From Tetrastigma voinierianum (lineage: Eukaryota > Streptophyta > Magnoliopsida > Vitales > Vitaceae), in the NCBI GenBank assembly GCA_016808115.1, contig JAEQBH010007353.1, forward strand, positions 124,001 through 188,000: DNA of 64,000 nt, written 5' to 3'. Below are positions 11,816 through 27,249 of the stretch, piece after piece. The first letter of the stretch is position 1. Every line of letters begins with the position of its first letter. The notes beneath the pieces are model-generated. The model searched no databases and was not told the origin of the DNA. It saw nothing but the letters and a program-made list of their open reading frames with translations. Both the position numbers and the translations under genes were made by a program.

Positions 11816-12250
11816 TTAAACAATTTGGGCACCCGCCTTCCACTTCTTATGCTTGGGGGTGGGGCGTGCTTTTCGAAAAGGGAGACGCTCGAGACGGCTA
11901 CCCCTATCGTCCTTCTTAGATGCTTGGGGGATAAGGCCGGAATCCTCCCTAGCCAAAGAAGGTTGCCCGGACTGGGTACTAATCACCAGTTCTCGACCAA
12001 CCGCCTCGATCTCAAAATTCTTGGCTGGAGATGAGCTGCCCGGGGCTAAATTTAGGAGATCAGTAATAACGTAATGCTCTCCCTCCACTATTTCTACGGG
12101 AAGAGGGCGTGGAATAACTGGAATGATGTAGGGAGATGGACTGCAACTCAACTCACGAAGATTCTTCCTAGTTAAGAGAATTTCATAATGTCGTTCCTGC
12201 TCAGAAATCTCTAACAACCTTTGAATTTTCTTAAAGCTAGCTTTCTCCAC
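11816..12250 (-). CDS. unrecognised 144-aa ORF, possibly transposon-derived
   Basis: The longest clean minus-strand ORF in this part. It starts MEKASFKKIQRLLEISEQERHY and is hydrophilic, with a proline-rich middle (a PSPYIIPVIPRPLP stretch) and a basic C-terminus rich in Lys and Arg. No motif or membrane segment is recognised. The preceding minus-strand sequence (12,256-12,636) is also open but does not join in frame. The surrounding 11.8-14.4 kb is GC-richer than its flanks, as often seen for gag-like regions of plant retroelements; that is only an inference. It could be a chance ORF. Confidence 0.25.
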   Translation of the reverse strand: MEKASFKKIQRLLEISEQERHYEILLTRKNLRELSCSPSPYIIPVIPRPLPVEIVEGEHYVITDLLNLAPGSSSPAKNFEIEAVGRELVISTQSGQPSLAREDSGLIPQASKKDDRGSRLERLPFRKARPTPKHKKWKAGAQIV

Positions 12251-14900
12251 CTAGTTTACCAGTTTACCCCTCCGACTTTTCCCTGCACAAAAAAATAAAT
12301 AAATAAATAAATAAAAACGTGAACGTAAGGATAAATGGCTAAAAATGCACCTACATACAGATCTAACTTAAACACACACGAGAATGACATTGATTGGTTA
12401 GAAACAAGCGAGGTCGGGGAGCACAGGGTCTCATACGAGTCCTCTAGCAAGATCCGCCATGCCTGGGTCTTAGGCAAGTCCAAAAGTCCATAACAAATTG
12501 CGTAGGGGCTCCTGGGCGAGCAAGGATAGCCGACCTCGTGTCGGCTAAGGTATAAATAAAGCAAACCTCTACCCGGCGAAATGTCCAGTTGGTAAAGAGG
12601 TTCTAACCTGTACACCGTCGAGGATTCGAATGACATTCGGATGGATAAAATGAAGCGCTCTAGAAGTGTTGGGCTGCTACCAAAGATGAAATGGGGAAGC
12701 GAAGCTGGTAATGGTGATTCAGATAAAATACACTACATTGTCTTCCTAGTTAATTGTGGATTTGGCCAGACCGTCTGACAACTCAAAATTGATATTGTTA
12801 GGAATTTGACAATAAGATCTCAACACCTCCATGGACAGAGAGGAGATGAAGTTTGTGCGAAGGCGTATCCGGCTAGAGCCCTCTTACGCCAGCGACTAAG
12901 TGATCTCTTCATGACCTCTCATCTACTTTGCAAGCAAAAAACAACAAAAGGGGATAGGAAAGGGGAATCATTTCCATGCCATAATATCAAACTGGTAAAA
13001 GGGCGAGAACGCACATGAACCTACCAGACCCGGGAAACCCCCCCTCCAGTTCTAGCATGCCCTAAAAACACCCTCCTACGATCCTATCATCAAAAACATG
13101 CCGGCATTTGAAATCTAACGTACCCAGAACAAAAACAAGGCTTACTTGGAAGATAAGGGAAATCAAATTCCTGGAAAGACGATTCCACGAAAGCAACGTG
13201 GCTTCTTTGAATATCGTGAAGCCCTTGAGTGGAAGGAAGCAAGATATCAAGCGTCTGAGTAATACAAGGGCATTAAATGCGCCCTTTGACTCATCGCCCT
13301 CAAAGATTTGAATCACAGCGCTTCTAACTAGGGCATAGTATGCGAGTGTGGGCGGGTTCGTGGGCCCCAAGAGCTAGGGCCTTTGTGCCTCCTGATGGAT
13401 GGAGGCTTAAGGTTTGAACAGCCAAGCTAGAATCCGGTCGGGAATCTTAGAGGCGATCCATTCTAGAAATTCATCAACTACAACCTTGTCCCGAGGAATT
13501 TAGTCACGTTGCTAGCAGGTTAGTAGGGCATGAGAAAAACCAGGTGAGCAAAGCGCCAAAAATTCCCGAGAGCAGAATCTCGTGAATTCTGACAAAGGCT
13601 TTTCATAAGTCCCGCTAGCAACGCTTACAACCAGCGATCATACTTCAACAATTACATAAACCAGTAGGGCCAAAAGAGACTGGAAAACATAGCCTAAGAA
13701 AGAAGAGAAAGTCGAAGAAAAAGAAAAAGAAGATCCTAAAGAATATATGAAAAAAGAAAAAGCCCTGACCACGAGATAGCCCTTTTTTTTTTAAATATGA
13801 TTACAACGCTTTTCAACGATGCCAAAGCGAAGGGGCATATAAGGGGGCATATAAGGCTCGAAAATATCCCTCCAAAAGCAAATTAGCGCGCTCCAACGCG
13901 TTCCTTATCAGCACTCGATTGACCTTGTCAACATCATCCGATCCATGAGCAATCGAAAAAACGCGGTCTTTGGCGGCTTCCGTCGGCGTCTAACCCGTAC
14001 ATACCGCAGAAAACTCAAAACCCATTAGTAGCCTGAAAAATCCTTTACTCTGTAGCCTTTTATAGGGGTTTTGAACCTGTGGGAAACCCCAAAAAAGCCG
14101 CATTAAATGTGTTACCAAAAATAGAAAACCCACCGTAACGTGTGCGTTGGAACACCTGAACGTCTTGGTCCCAGTTCCCGGCCGATAAGCGGGTAAAGAA
14201 TACATAATTTTTCCATCAGGGAAGGCCCCGTCTCCAGAGCCGAGAAAAAGAAGGGGCATTGTGGGTACCATGGCTTTGGCTGCACCCCCTGCCAGAGGCC
14301 CGGACAAATCAAAGCCCACATGTCGAGCCCAGTACCCTTGCACTGCAGGCCGAATACAGTATCCACACAAGAACAGGATGAACCACGCCTAGAGATCGGC
14401 TCATGGACTATCGATCACGACGAGCTGCGGGATTTGTGCCCCGGACACATCCTCTCCTAGTCGGTTGCCGTCTCTAAGAAGATGGCCAGCCAATAATTTC
14501 CCAGTTAATCCATCGCAGCTCGAAAACACATCCTCCCACGAATCACGTACGTAACCGCCCTTAGGATGATCAAATGATTCTTGAGGTAGAAGATTCGGAT
14601 AACTTGGTTATCCAAAAGGAAGAAAGAACACGGCCTTAGCACAAATGAAGCGCCCCCTCCCCACTTTCAATTTCGCAATACATCATCAGAAACTTGTAAA
14701 GTTGATCATCCTCTGCCGTAAATAAGGAAGGAATCGCGCGGGTGGTGGGATACTCTCTTGCCAAGGCAGACGTATTTACTCTCTATTTTGTAATACGATT
14801 TAAGCATCGGAGATGCGATCGACACACCACCGTCGGTTCCTTGTTTGTTTGTAGGTCCTTAATAAGCTAGGTTAATACCCAGCTTGATTAGGAACTCTGA
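12251..14900. other. unassigned, relatively GC-rich interval
   Basis: Several medium ORFs on the minus strand (12,256-12,636; 13,062-13,370; 13,990-14,370, with a second overlapping frame at 14,112-14,366) suggest an old coding region, but I recognise no domain in any of them. A short AAAT tandem repeat lies at 12,293-12,315. No LTR termini or inverted repeats could be defined. Confidence 0.3.
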
Positions 14901-17900
14901 GAATCCAAGAGACAACAGTGAACATTCGACTCTCAAGGTGTATGAAATGATATGATCTCATATCGGTTTTATCAGGCCTATTTTTTGGGTTTGGCTATCC
15001 TATAGTCCTATTGAGCTTGGGTACTGAGATAGTATTTTAAAAAAAATTAAATTTTTTTTTTCAAATATTAAAAACACTAAAAATACTTGAGAAAGCAACA
15101 AACCAATAACTCATTCAAGCGATTAATTGAATGGACATAGCAAGGGTTGGACCTAAGATAGAGAATTAGTTTAGTTATTGGGTCAGTTACTGTGCTAGAA
15201 ATTGAATCCAAACAATTTGGTCTAAAACTATTTGTATTTTTGCATGAAACTTGATGATGTTGAAGTGTTTTCAAAAAATAAATCTTGAAAATAACTATTA
15301 CAAATATTTTATACATGAAATTCTGTCTGAAAATTTTACTATTTAAATAATTTTTTATGTTGTCAAATATATTTTTAAAATAAATTTTATATGTATTATT
15401 TTCATCACAATATATATATATATATATATATATGCCCATTATTTTTTTTAAACAAATTAAAGATGTTTTTTTGAATATATAACTTTTTAGACCAAATGGT
15501 ATTTTTTTATTTATTAAAAGCTGCTTTCAAAAAGAAGGCATTTGTTATCAATCTGGCACTCAGTCCTTAACCTTTGTAGCTTTTATTTGATTCTTTTCAG
15601 AAATAATTTTCTTTTACTGTTTTTTTAGGCTCAAGAATATGTTTCAATTTTTGATAAAAATAAAGTTTAAAAATCTTAATTTAAAATAAGGCATTATGAA
15701 AGCATATTTCTAATTAATTTCAACTATTTCTCAAAAAACAGAAAACAATTATAAATACAAGATTGAAAAATAAAATGTTATACAAAAACAAAATTTCAAA
15801 AATATTTGAAGATACAAAAATAAATTGAAATATCTACAGTTAAAAAGACTGTATTTTAGAACATGGGGTGTCTTTCAAAACCATTCCCAAAACTGTTTTC
15901 TAATAAAAGTTCGGAGAACATTCCTAATCAAGCCATCGGACACTAAGGAAATGAGTTTTGTCTTAGAATAGTATTTTTAAAATATATAAAAACACCAATT
16001 TAGTACAGGATTGAAAAAATTGTCCATATATCTAAAACTTTGAATTGGAAATTAAATCGTAATTGATGCAAGGTGGTTTTAATCTATTCTAAAAATTTAA
16101 AAAACCGTAGTCACCGGTAGTTCTTGTTATATTGATTAGTATATATATATATATATATATATAAACACCTACAAATTAAATCAATAGGTAAATGTAATGA
16201 GAAGTTCCTCTGGTTATGGAGTTATTTTGAATGTAATGCATCATGAGATTCATATCCCTGTAATCGACTCAAAATCCCCAACTTTGAGGACTAATCCAAT
16301 TATCAACTATGTTAAAAAAAAAGGGAATATGAATAATACAAAAATCAAGAGGAGTTGTGTTCTCCATTTCCTGTTTCCATCCTGTTGTAAAGGGATGAAA
16401 TTGGTAAGAATGACAGAGGGGGCCAGAGCTTGATTAAATATTTTAAATTCTGCATATTGCTCTATCAAGTTATCGCGACACAACTAAAGTGTATGCAAAA
16501 CTGGAACAAGCCACTCTACCTGCTCTGTTTACTCCAGTCATGTCTATCCAAAACTTCTCTATCAAGATTTGAGAATGCTGCAAAGCCGAAGTAAGCCAAC
16601 TTCAACATTGTTGCCTTTTAGACTGTTTCCATAGATGAATGAGGAATTACAGATGTGAGTCAATATAAACAGATTTATACAAATAAATTTCAGAAAAACA
16701 AATGCCAAAAGAAGAAAAGCAAGTATAATACATCTTCATTCGGTAATAAGCCCGTTGCTCTGCCTCATTATTTCGAATATAAAAGGCCTACCACATCAAG
16801 TTATCTGAGGCTGGATGAAGGGGAGATTGGGCAATGATTAGACCGATTTAAAAAACCATGAGGGATTATCATCTTGACTACAGTTTCAACTTAAAGGTTC
16901 AATTTCTTTTCTTGTAACAAAGACATAACAGATTTTGAATCTTGGTTTCTATTCCCTCAATATACAGGGTTTCATTAGTATTTATTTTTTTTGAATTGTA
17001 AGGCCTTCATTAGTATTTCCTTTCTTCATTGCAAAGTTTGAAACTAAGCTAGAAATTGGCTTTGTGTTTCCTCAATACACATCATCGTTCAACAGATCTT
17101 TTGTTAGTAATGCCAGAGGAGGCCATCAATCACAGTAGAAGTGATGCAAAATCAGATCCCCAGAAAAGAGACAAAAAAGCAAATTCTTGGTAGGATTTCC
17201 CCAGTAAAATGAGAGATAGGGGAACAATTTGATACATGGCAGAAGACTAGAATAGAAGTTTCCAAAAATCAAACAAATAAAGCATGCTTCGGCTAGATAT
17301 ACCAGTTGAATTTATTCTCATATGTTAAAGAAAGATGCAGACCATGAAAAGTAAAGTGCGATGGTGTCTGAGACTCATTCTTGAAGGAGAAAATCCAAAT
17401 ATAAATTTCAATAAGAGGTTGATGATAATATGCCTACAAAAGATCTTAAGTTATATAAATATAGATTTTTGATGAGTAAAGCCATATATAAATATAGATG
17501 GTAACAGATGGGGTAAATAGAAGACAGCTGTGAAATGTTTCGAGTAAAGAAAGAAATATTTTTATCTCATGCTCAATTGTTTTCTCACCCTTCAGAAAAT
17601 ATCTTACAGCAAAAGTAATCATTTTCCACTGTTTAGTTCTATTTGTAAAATGAGTTTAAAATTTCAAGATTTTACTCTCTTCTAAATGCACAAATTTCCT
17701 TTGAGTACAAATAGTAAAAAACAAAAATTTTCAGAAATCTCAAATCTGAGTACAATTAGTACAACATGAGTATGGTGGGGTGAGATATATAAATCTCACA
17801 TATGCAATTAAGCAAAGGATTCAATGGAGAAAATAAAGATAAATAATCGATAGACATATCTATCCCCTGATTACAACACAATGCCATTGTGAAACTGTAA

Positions 17901-17955
17901 TGCTGCCGGCACCTAAGCATTAACTTAGAGAACATGAAAGAATATCTTCAGAATT
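14901..17955. other. AT-rich intergenic sequence
   Basis: Very AT-rich with two TA microsatellites (15,411-15,434 and 16,140-16,162). No gene-like coding, no splice pattern and no RNA gene seen. Confidence 0.45.
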
Positions 17956-18700
17956 TTTTTTTTACAAAAAAGAGGCCATTAATCTCAAAAAGGGGTAGCC
18001 CATAGAGACAGGAACTCTCCCAAGAACAAAAAAAAAGGGAGAGAAAAGACCTACCAGCCAAAGTAACTATATCATCTAGAGCAGAATACACAAAAGCACA
18101 CTTACAAATAGAAATATCCCCCATAAATTAACTCATGCAGCCCATAGGAAATGCAGAGTTCAATGAAAGATAAGTTAGCTTCAGCCTGACATAAGAGAAG
18201 CTAACTCTCACACCACCTTTGTTTCTTTTCTTCCAAATTGCAAGAGGGGCAAGCAGTGGAGCCGCTTCCACAGTTTCCCTAGGCTTTCCTTCCTTATTGG
18301 GAACAGTGTTCCACCCTTAATAATAAGTCTCTTGCCCTAAGAGGACTATTCTCAGGAAAACCACAGTGTCTTGTTCTGCCACATCTCTGGGGCCATCACT
18401 ACACAAGTTCTTCTTTGTATCACACTAAAGGTTCATAATATTCCATATTTTCTCCTCTGTCCTTATTGAGTGATCCCTACCCATGGAGTCATCAAAACAA
18501 GTTCCACAACAATAAAAGACAAAGGTTTCTAATTAAGCCAGTCATGGCAACTCCTCCAAAACACATCAGCCAGGTATTGAGTGAAAAGCGCAACAAAGAG
18601 GTGTACCCTAAATGAAAACCAATAACAAGGATCCAGTTCACCCGGATTCCGATAGTGGGAAGATATTGCACCCGCCAGTGCGCCACAGCTTCCCGCCGTC
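17956..18700 (-). mobile_element. probable 5'-truncated LINE (L1-type) fragment
   Basis: A T-run at 17,956-17,966 would be the poly(A) tail of a minus-strand element. Further right, the minus strand reads EAAPLL, then PLAIWKKRNKGG (about 18,230-18,290). This resembles the aaPlclmW-iWrERNrR signature that ends the zinc-binding C-terminal domain of plant L1 reverse transcriptases. Stops interrupt the frame. The 5' limit is unclear and the RT core is not seen. The call rests on one motif plus the tail. Confidence 0.4.
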
Positions 18701-20800
18701 AGCCTTTATCAATATCTACACGTAATCTGTAAATTCATGATCTCAGCGCTCAGAAAATATCTGCCAACTGAGTGATCAACTCCACAAATCGATTGATAAA
18801 CATGAAAATGCTGTAAACTCTGATTTCCAAAAGCAATAATTTTGTGCGCTTGAAAATTGCCTTACCAGCCGCATGGACCATTGAGCATACAAGCCCTATG
18901 CCCATCATTCTAATATACTTTACTCTTCTTTCAAGTTCTACTTTCTGCCCTGTTCCAAACTTTGATTCACATGGTTTTGCTGGGCTGGTTGGGGGCTATG
19001 TCACACGTGCAAACAAAGAGGCAGTACTTTTTTCTCAATGCAGTAATAAAGATAAGTTAAAAGTGAGAGGGTGTGGAGCAATTGACCTCATGATTTGAAT
19101 GCCGTCTAGGAAGCTTCCAGCTATACATTTAGATTTTCCCTTTAGGGTGGCCTTTTTAATTATCTTCAATACAAGGCTGTTGTCAAAAAATTAAGAAGAC
19201 AGGCCTCCTTGAAAAGGCAGTAAATGTCAAAATGGGGACACCTATGCAAAAAGGCATCCTGCTAACTATCCACCCGCTATTCATACAGCCTATGGATGCC
19301 AACTAAGGTGCATAATATTCCTGTCGCTCATTTCAAAATTCCTTTATTTACAGTGACCAAGGAAAGCTTAGAACATGCTTATAGAAAATTCAAAGAGTTG
19401 TTTGGGAAGGCAGGCAGTTAATCATAAAAATTCATCTGATTCAGTGAAAGAATTCGCTAAGTATGCTATTAGTTTGGGTAATAAAGGATTTTGGTCCTCA
19501 ATAAAGCTTTACCCCTCAATCGATTGAGTAGATTTTCTAGTAAAAGGGATAGTTGAAATAGACACATTATAACATGAAAGTAGGTTGGGTCATAGGAGGA
19601 TTCATAACTGAAAGTGTTCTGAAGGGATTATTTATTAGGTGAATCTCGGAAAGCCATCAGCAATAGCTGGCATGACCCTTCCCTCAAAACTCCGTACTTT
19701 GCATAGAACGCCCTTAGAACCAGATTTGTGATAATATCAACTAGCACCCCATTGCATCAAATAACTTGGCACCCTCAGCTCTGCATGGCAAAGAAATACA
19801 CCTACAACACAAGCTCTCAACTCTGCTGGGCTTAGGGTGTAGTGGTAGAGGAAAAAGTAGACATACAAGTCTTGATCCTTTTCGTGCATTGGTGGTGCAC
19901 TTGATACTCACGAACTTGGGTGGCACACCTCTCACTCCTTGTTAGGTGCTTTTATTAACACACTATCTTCACGTGCCAACAAGTAAAACCACACACATTT
20001 GAAACCTAATGTGGGGAGTACTTAAAAAAATGAGAATTGCGTGCAATGACTATGGAAATTAACACATAGTCGATTCAAGATACAGAACTCCGAACAAATT
20101 GATAAACGCAGATCAGCAATAGGTTTTAATGAAGCAGGTTTTCACACCTCAAAACTTTTGCACATGAATCAGATGACTAAGAGAAAAAAATTACTTCCTT
20201 GCTGATATCACACCCTCTAGTAACACAATTCTGCAACAACCGTATTTTGTCGTGTCATAAGCCTTACGTGCCTTACACCAAGATACATAATTAGTCCCTA
20301 TAGTGAATTAATTCAAAAAAATGGGTGAAAGTTAGGGAGATTCTAATCTGACTTAATATACTCTCATAAAGTACCTTCCTCAATTACACATTCTTGCAGC
20401 TGAAAATATAGCCCATCACAGCAAAAGGTCTTGGCTGAACTCCAGCCCTCCCCTCTTCCCATCAGCTTTGCAGTGGGCCACCAAGCTGCTGACCAGTCAT
20501 TTCCCTTCTTCTGCATCATAGGACTGTCCATGCCTCAAAAATAAACCCACGGCCAAACCAAGCCCTACAACCATTCACAACCAACGATGACGACTCAAAA
20601 AATGTGTGCCTCTAAAACTTGCCCTTCTGTCATAGACCCTAAACACAATGATAATACAAAGAAATGATAAATTCAAGCACAATGTTTATCTGTTATTCCC
20701 ATAAGAAAGAACACAAAACCAAACTCGGTCTGGTCATTCCTTGGCTCTTCGGAGTGTGAAAAGAAAGCCAGATATTAAGCAGATTCCTTCCGTTCACCAC
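18701..20800. other. intergenic sequence without recognised gene
   Basis: Only short open frames on both strands. A tRNA-like A-box (TAGTGGTAGAGG, about 19,839) followed by a weak B-box-like TCTTGATCC (about 19,871) suggests at most a decayed SINE. Nothing else is supported. Confidence 0.3.
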
Positions 20801-21010
20801 ACTTCCTTTATCAAGAACCGCTGTAACTCATTCGGATGACTAAATATGTTAACCTTAGCCATTCAGCTCTTAAAAGTACTTTCCTCCTTATCTTATAAAA
20901 TAAAGTGCAGCAGGTGTTGAACAAAGAGAGAGCAGGAAACCAAACAACACCCCGGAAACAACATGATGAAACAGAAAGCGATAATTTAATTTCTTTCACC
21001 TATTACTCCA

Positions 21011-21640
21011 CTAATAACGCTGCGAACAGCACAGTTGTTCCAAGTTTAAATGTTCATTCCTGATCTCTCCACAGACATCTGTATAGCCTTTCAATCTGAG
21101 GCTTCTCTGCCGCCTCCGTTGAGCTTGAAGAATCATTGGTAAATTCATTTCCTGAATTGCTGGACATTGTACCAGGATCAACAATCCTCCATAAATCGGA
21201 TCAGTCTCGTTGAGAGCAGATCTACCTATTCCCGGATATTGCAGACGATGTTCTTCCAGCAAGGGTTTATACTTAGGTGAATTTTGGAGTAACAACTTAC
21301 AAGCGTTAGATCACTGCATGCGTATTTAGCCTTGTAGAAGAAATGTCAACGTGGTACACTACATTACTGGTAAAGTGGAACACGCCGAGATTACGTGATA
21401 TCAGGCCTTTTTGGCGAAGGTATCAATTTATAAATGTCGGAAAATTTCGCCAAATGTCTGGCAAATTCCGGTTGTAAAGAATTTTCGAACAAAAATGTAC
21501 TGATGAGAAGGTGATCATTTTTTCGCCGAAATATTCCTCCAAAACTCCGGCCTAAGTTTGGAAGGCAAGCCGAGTCGAAAGAAGGAAGTGCAGAAGAAAG
21601 AGGAGGAAGGTAAGGAAAATGTCCAAAGCCTGGGTGCATT
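21011..21640 (-). CDS. possible small gene of unknown function
   Basis: The minus strand has two open segments. The right one (21,391-21,639) starts MHPGFGHFPYLPPL and contains SLQPEFARHLAKFSDIY. The left one (21,011-21,295) contains SPKYKPLLEEHRLQYPGIGR then SALNETDPIYGG; after one frame change it continues as a serine-rich hydrophilic stretch with VDPGTMSSNSGNE and AAEKPQIERLYRCL. Composition and low-complexity linker look protein-coding, unlike the flanks. The join between the segments is undefined (an intron or frameshift at 21,300-21,390). If real, it would be transcribed divergently from RPS4, with about 0.6 kb between starts. I do not recognise the family; exons may continue left of 21,011. 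Confidence 0.35.
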
Positions 21641-22190
21641 GTATATGATATTATATTGATTTAATTCTTTTTAAATAGGAAAATCATTGCTCGAACTAGT
21701 AATAAATCCCATAAAAAGTAAAATCAATTTCATCAAAATATTAAAGATTATGGAAGATTTAGATCTAACATAATGAAATGACTCGTAAAACCTATATATT
21801 AGAAAATTTTATGATAATTATAATTCATAATATTCCAGTATACTCATAATCCTTATTCAACTGACATTTATCTGATCGTTTCTTCCATTTAATCCACCAA
21901 AATCACATAATACTTATTGTAATAAATTGGTAAAAGGTAACACAAAACGATATACCATAATAAGACGATAACAAAAACACCTAAAAAACAAAATAAATCA
22001 TATAATATATGAAAGAACTATTTATTGTGTAAGAAAATATAAAAAAAATGCAAAAAACTGATGTTTGGCCAAAAAAAAGGCCTCGGAGTTGGTTTGGTGA
22101 CGTATTGATTAAACAAAGACGGCTCAGCTTTTTTAAGCCAAGATTACAGAGTTTGTCGGGTTGGCCAGCAGCTGATCTGTCGGGTCTAAC
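21641..22190. other. AT-rich spacer upstream of RPS4
   Basis: About 550 bp of very AT-rich sequence with no coding signal. It probably forms the distal promoter of RPS4 and, if the minus-strand gene is real, a shared divergent promoter. Confidence 0.4.
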
Positions 22191-22194
22191 CCGC

Positions 22195-22250
22195 CCATTA
22201 CACAGTCCGGGTTCAAGATATATGCATATTTATAGCTGAGCTAGGGTTTC
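22195..22250 (+). promoter_or_regulatory. RPS4 core promoter with TATA-like box and telo-box
   Basis: A TATTTATA stretch lies at 22,227-22,234, and CTAGGGTTT, the reverse of the AAACCCTA telo-box, at 22,241-22,249. A CCGCCCATTA stretch near 22,190 is close to, but not an exact match for, the site II element. Telo-boxes near the start site are well known in plant ribosomal-protein genes, so the box supports the gene call and suggests growth-linked expression. Confidence 0.55.
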
Positions 22251-22337
22251 CTGGTACTACGCTGCTCCAACCTGCTCATTCTCGTGGGAGAAGGGCCGTC
22301 GACTCACCGTTGCAGTTCAGGACTCAAGACTGTCAGC

Positions 22338-24593
<2,256 letters not shown>

Positions 24594-26415
24594 TCAGCTT
24601 CCACTGCTTAATATTCTGGAGTCAATTTTTAGTTATATCCCTTCAGGGCATAGTTTTATAGAGGTTTGGTAGATGTGACTTTCATGTTGCACTTGAATCA
24701 CTCTTATTAGCCTTTATTTTCAAAGATTCTTGTTTTGATTTCAGGTGTTACCTTTTCAATTACTGAGTTTCAAAATTGATGCTGTGAGCTGAGTTTTATA
24801 GACTAGATTGTTTTACAGTTAGCTAAAAATGTCTTCTAGCTTTGTTTTAGTTAATATTAGACCTTTCTAGTTTGTCGAAGGAACAGCATCTTACCTTGCA
24901 TTTTGCAGCTTTTATAATTTTAACTGCTTGGATTTATTTCTCAATGCTATTGTATTATTGAACATTTTGGTCATGGATCCATCAATTTGATTTTGTATCA
25001 TTTCCATATCCATTGAAATTGGCTCCATCTTTATCAACTTTTGCTATACCATTTTTTGTCAGATTATAGTATCTTGACGAGTACAAATGCATATGGAAGA
25101 TCTTTTAAGTTATATCATGTATGGTTGTCCGGTAAAGCTTTATCACTTTAACCTTTTTTTCTTTTTTCTCTTGTTTTGATAGCAGTTGAATTAGGAAAGC
25201 AATCTATTCAGCTTTTACCTGTGAAATTGTAATGGTATTGAACGTATTTTAAAAGTAATACAGGTTTAGAATTATTTTCTTGAAAAAGGTTGCTTTTATG
25301 GAAAATCATAATCTGCCTCAACTCTAAGGAGCTTATGAATGTTTTACTGTGTAATGAAAGATGAACGGAAATAGGATAGAGGCACAGCATAAAATCATAT
25401 ACCATAATCCCTTCATCACCCAATGAAGTAAAATCAACGAAACTTTACAGAGAAGTGGGAGCAAGATGATATAAGCTCTTCACAAATGCAAGAAAAGCCC
25501 ACATTCCAGAAAGAAAGAACCACCAAATTCTTATCAGTTATCAGGCATTAGAACTCAAAAAGATCTGCCTTTCGACAGGCTCGACCTGTGATTCTTAATC
25601 ATGCTGCAGTCCCATTGAGGAGCATCTGATCTTTGTGTACAAACCTTACATGCGTAAGATTTCTTAGGGATTTGGTTTGGCGAGATGAACATGACTGTTT
25701 TTAGTCATCATCATTGTGATAATTCATTGGAAAATCTTGGCGATTGTCAGCAAGCTTATATGTTTTGGGAGATTATCTTGACGACTAATGTAATTGGGTG
25801 GGTCTTTCCTTTTTCTGTTCGGTAGACTTTCTTTCTTGGCAAGGAGCATGGATGACAAAGAAACGTAAGAAAGTATGGAAAGCGATTCCCCCCTTCGCTT
25901 ATTTTGATATGTTTGTCATAAAAGAAATAAAATGACATTTGATAATGAGGCATTTCTACGCATAGACCGAAGAGATCTTTCATTACCTTTTAGTCTTGGT
26001 CCAACTTGTGGTTTTTTAACTTGGAAGTTGGGACTATAGGTTTTCTTGAGCTATTGACTCCCTTCTTAGTATACCTATGGGATACTTTTGGACAGCTTCT
26101 GATATATTCTGATTAATACATGCTGTTTTTTCCCATAAAAAAAAATCTATATATATATATATATCTTGCATGAATGCTTGGCACATCCCGTCATTGTTAC
26201 TCTGCGTGCCCACTTCAGTACTACTATGCAACTAATTCAACTTTCACCTTGCTGAAATTAAATAAAAGATGAAAAGGGAAAGAAAATTGGATTTCTGTAG
26301 GGCACTAATTCGGTTCACATTTTGGAATCACCTCTCACTTAGTGACTAGAGTGCAAAGCTAAGGTCACTCAAAAGCAATATAAGGTACTCCAAAATGCTG
26401 ACAAATTTACAAAAC
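24594..26415. other. RPS4 3' UTR and intergenic sequence
   Basis: The first 200-300 bp after the stop are T-rich and probably the 3' UTR. The rest shows no gene. A TA run is at 26,150-26,164. Confidence 0.4.
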
Positions 26416-26422
26416 CTAATGA

Positions 26423-26847
26423 TAGGAGTGGCAATTTGTGTCCACGGATCGTGTTCGGGTCATGTCAACATACGTGAAATGCATTCCACTGTATTCGAAC
26501 ACGACACAAATAGTAATCGTATTAAAAGTAACAAATTCAAGTATGACCCAATTAGTAATTGGGAAATACAACACATATAACCCGTTTATTAATTAGGTCA
26601 TTTAAATTAATATAATTTATAATTCAGCCATCAATATTTAACACAAATAACATATTAAACGAGTTAATCCGAGTCAAATGTTACTTTACATAATAATTAA
26701 ACAGATCAATTCGGGTTAATTTAACGTTAAGTGGATTGAAACGAATATAACCCATTTATTAAGCAGATTTATACAAATCAACACAATTGCTTAAACACAC
26801 AAAAACGTGTCGAGTTCACATATCTTATCAAATTTTGCAGAGATGCA
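26423..26847. mobile_element. hAT-type MITE (GGGGTGGCAA family)
   Basis: Starts with TAGGAGTGGCAATTTGTG, close to the TAGGGGTGGCAA terminus of widespread plant non-autonomous hAT elements. Inside are GATCGTGTTCGGGTCATGTC, CGAACACGACACAAAT, several ACCCGTTTATTAATTAGG-like units and CGTGTCGAGTTC, all typical of this family. The right end (TTTTGCAGAGATGCACTA) is a damaged inverted copy of the left. Flanks carry CTAATGA (26,416-26,422) and CTAATGGA (26,848-26,855), which fits an 8-bp hAT target duplication with one indel. Confidence 0.6.
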
Positions 26848-27249
26848 CTAATGGAGTCTAGTTCAGAGAAACAAGGAAGGTAGCAGTTATGAAGGATAAG
26901 CAATTAAGCATGCAGGATCATAAAAAAGCTGGAACAGACCATCAGAATGATAGTGACTAAAAATGGTCGAGCTTACCTGTCAACAAAACATACCTTAAAA
27001 AGAGTATGAAGAGTTAAAAGGTGTTATTGAGGTTGTCATCAGTGAGCGACAAAAAAAAAACATAGGACATCATGCTCTTAAATGCAATGATTTGAATCAA
27101 ATTTATAACTAAGACAATAAAATATTAAATAATAATAAAAAAAAAAGGGTAGACATACTTACTCATACGGCCATACCTAATAATAAACAACATATTAGTA
27201 ATTGAAGGCACTGTAATTCATGTAAGGATTCAAAACTCTGGTCTCTTGG

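Noticed and set aside
19830..19900. tRNA or SINE from an A-box-like TAGTGGTAGAGG with a B-box-like TCTTGATCC
   Set aside because: No cloverleaf can be drawn, the B-box is poor, and no 3' tail or target duplication is seen.
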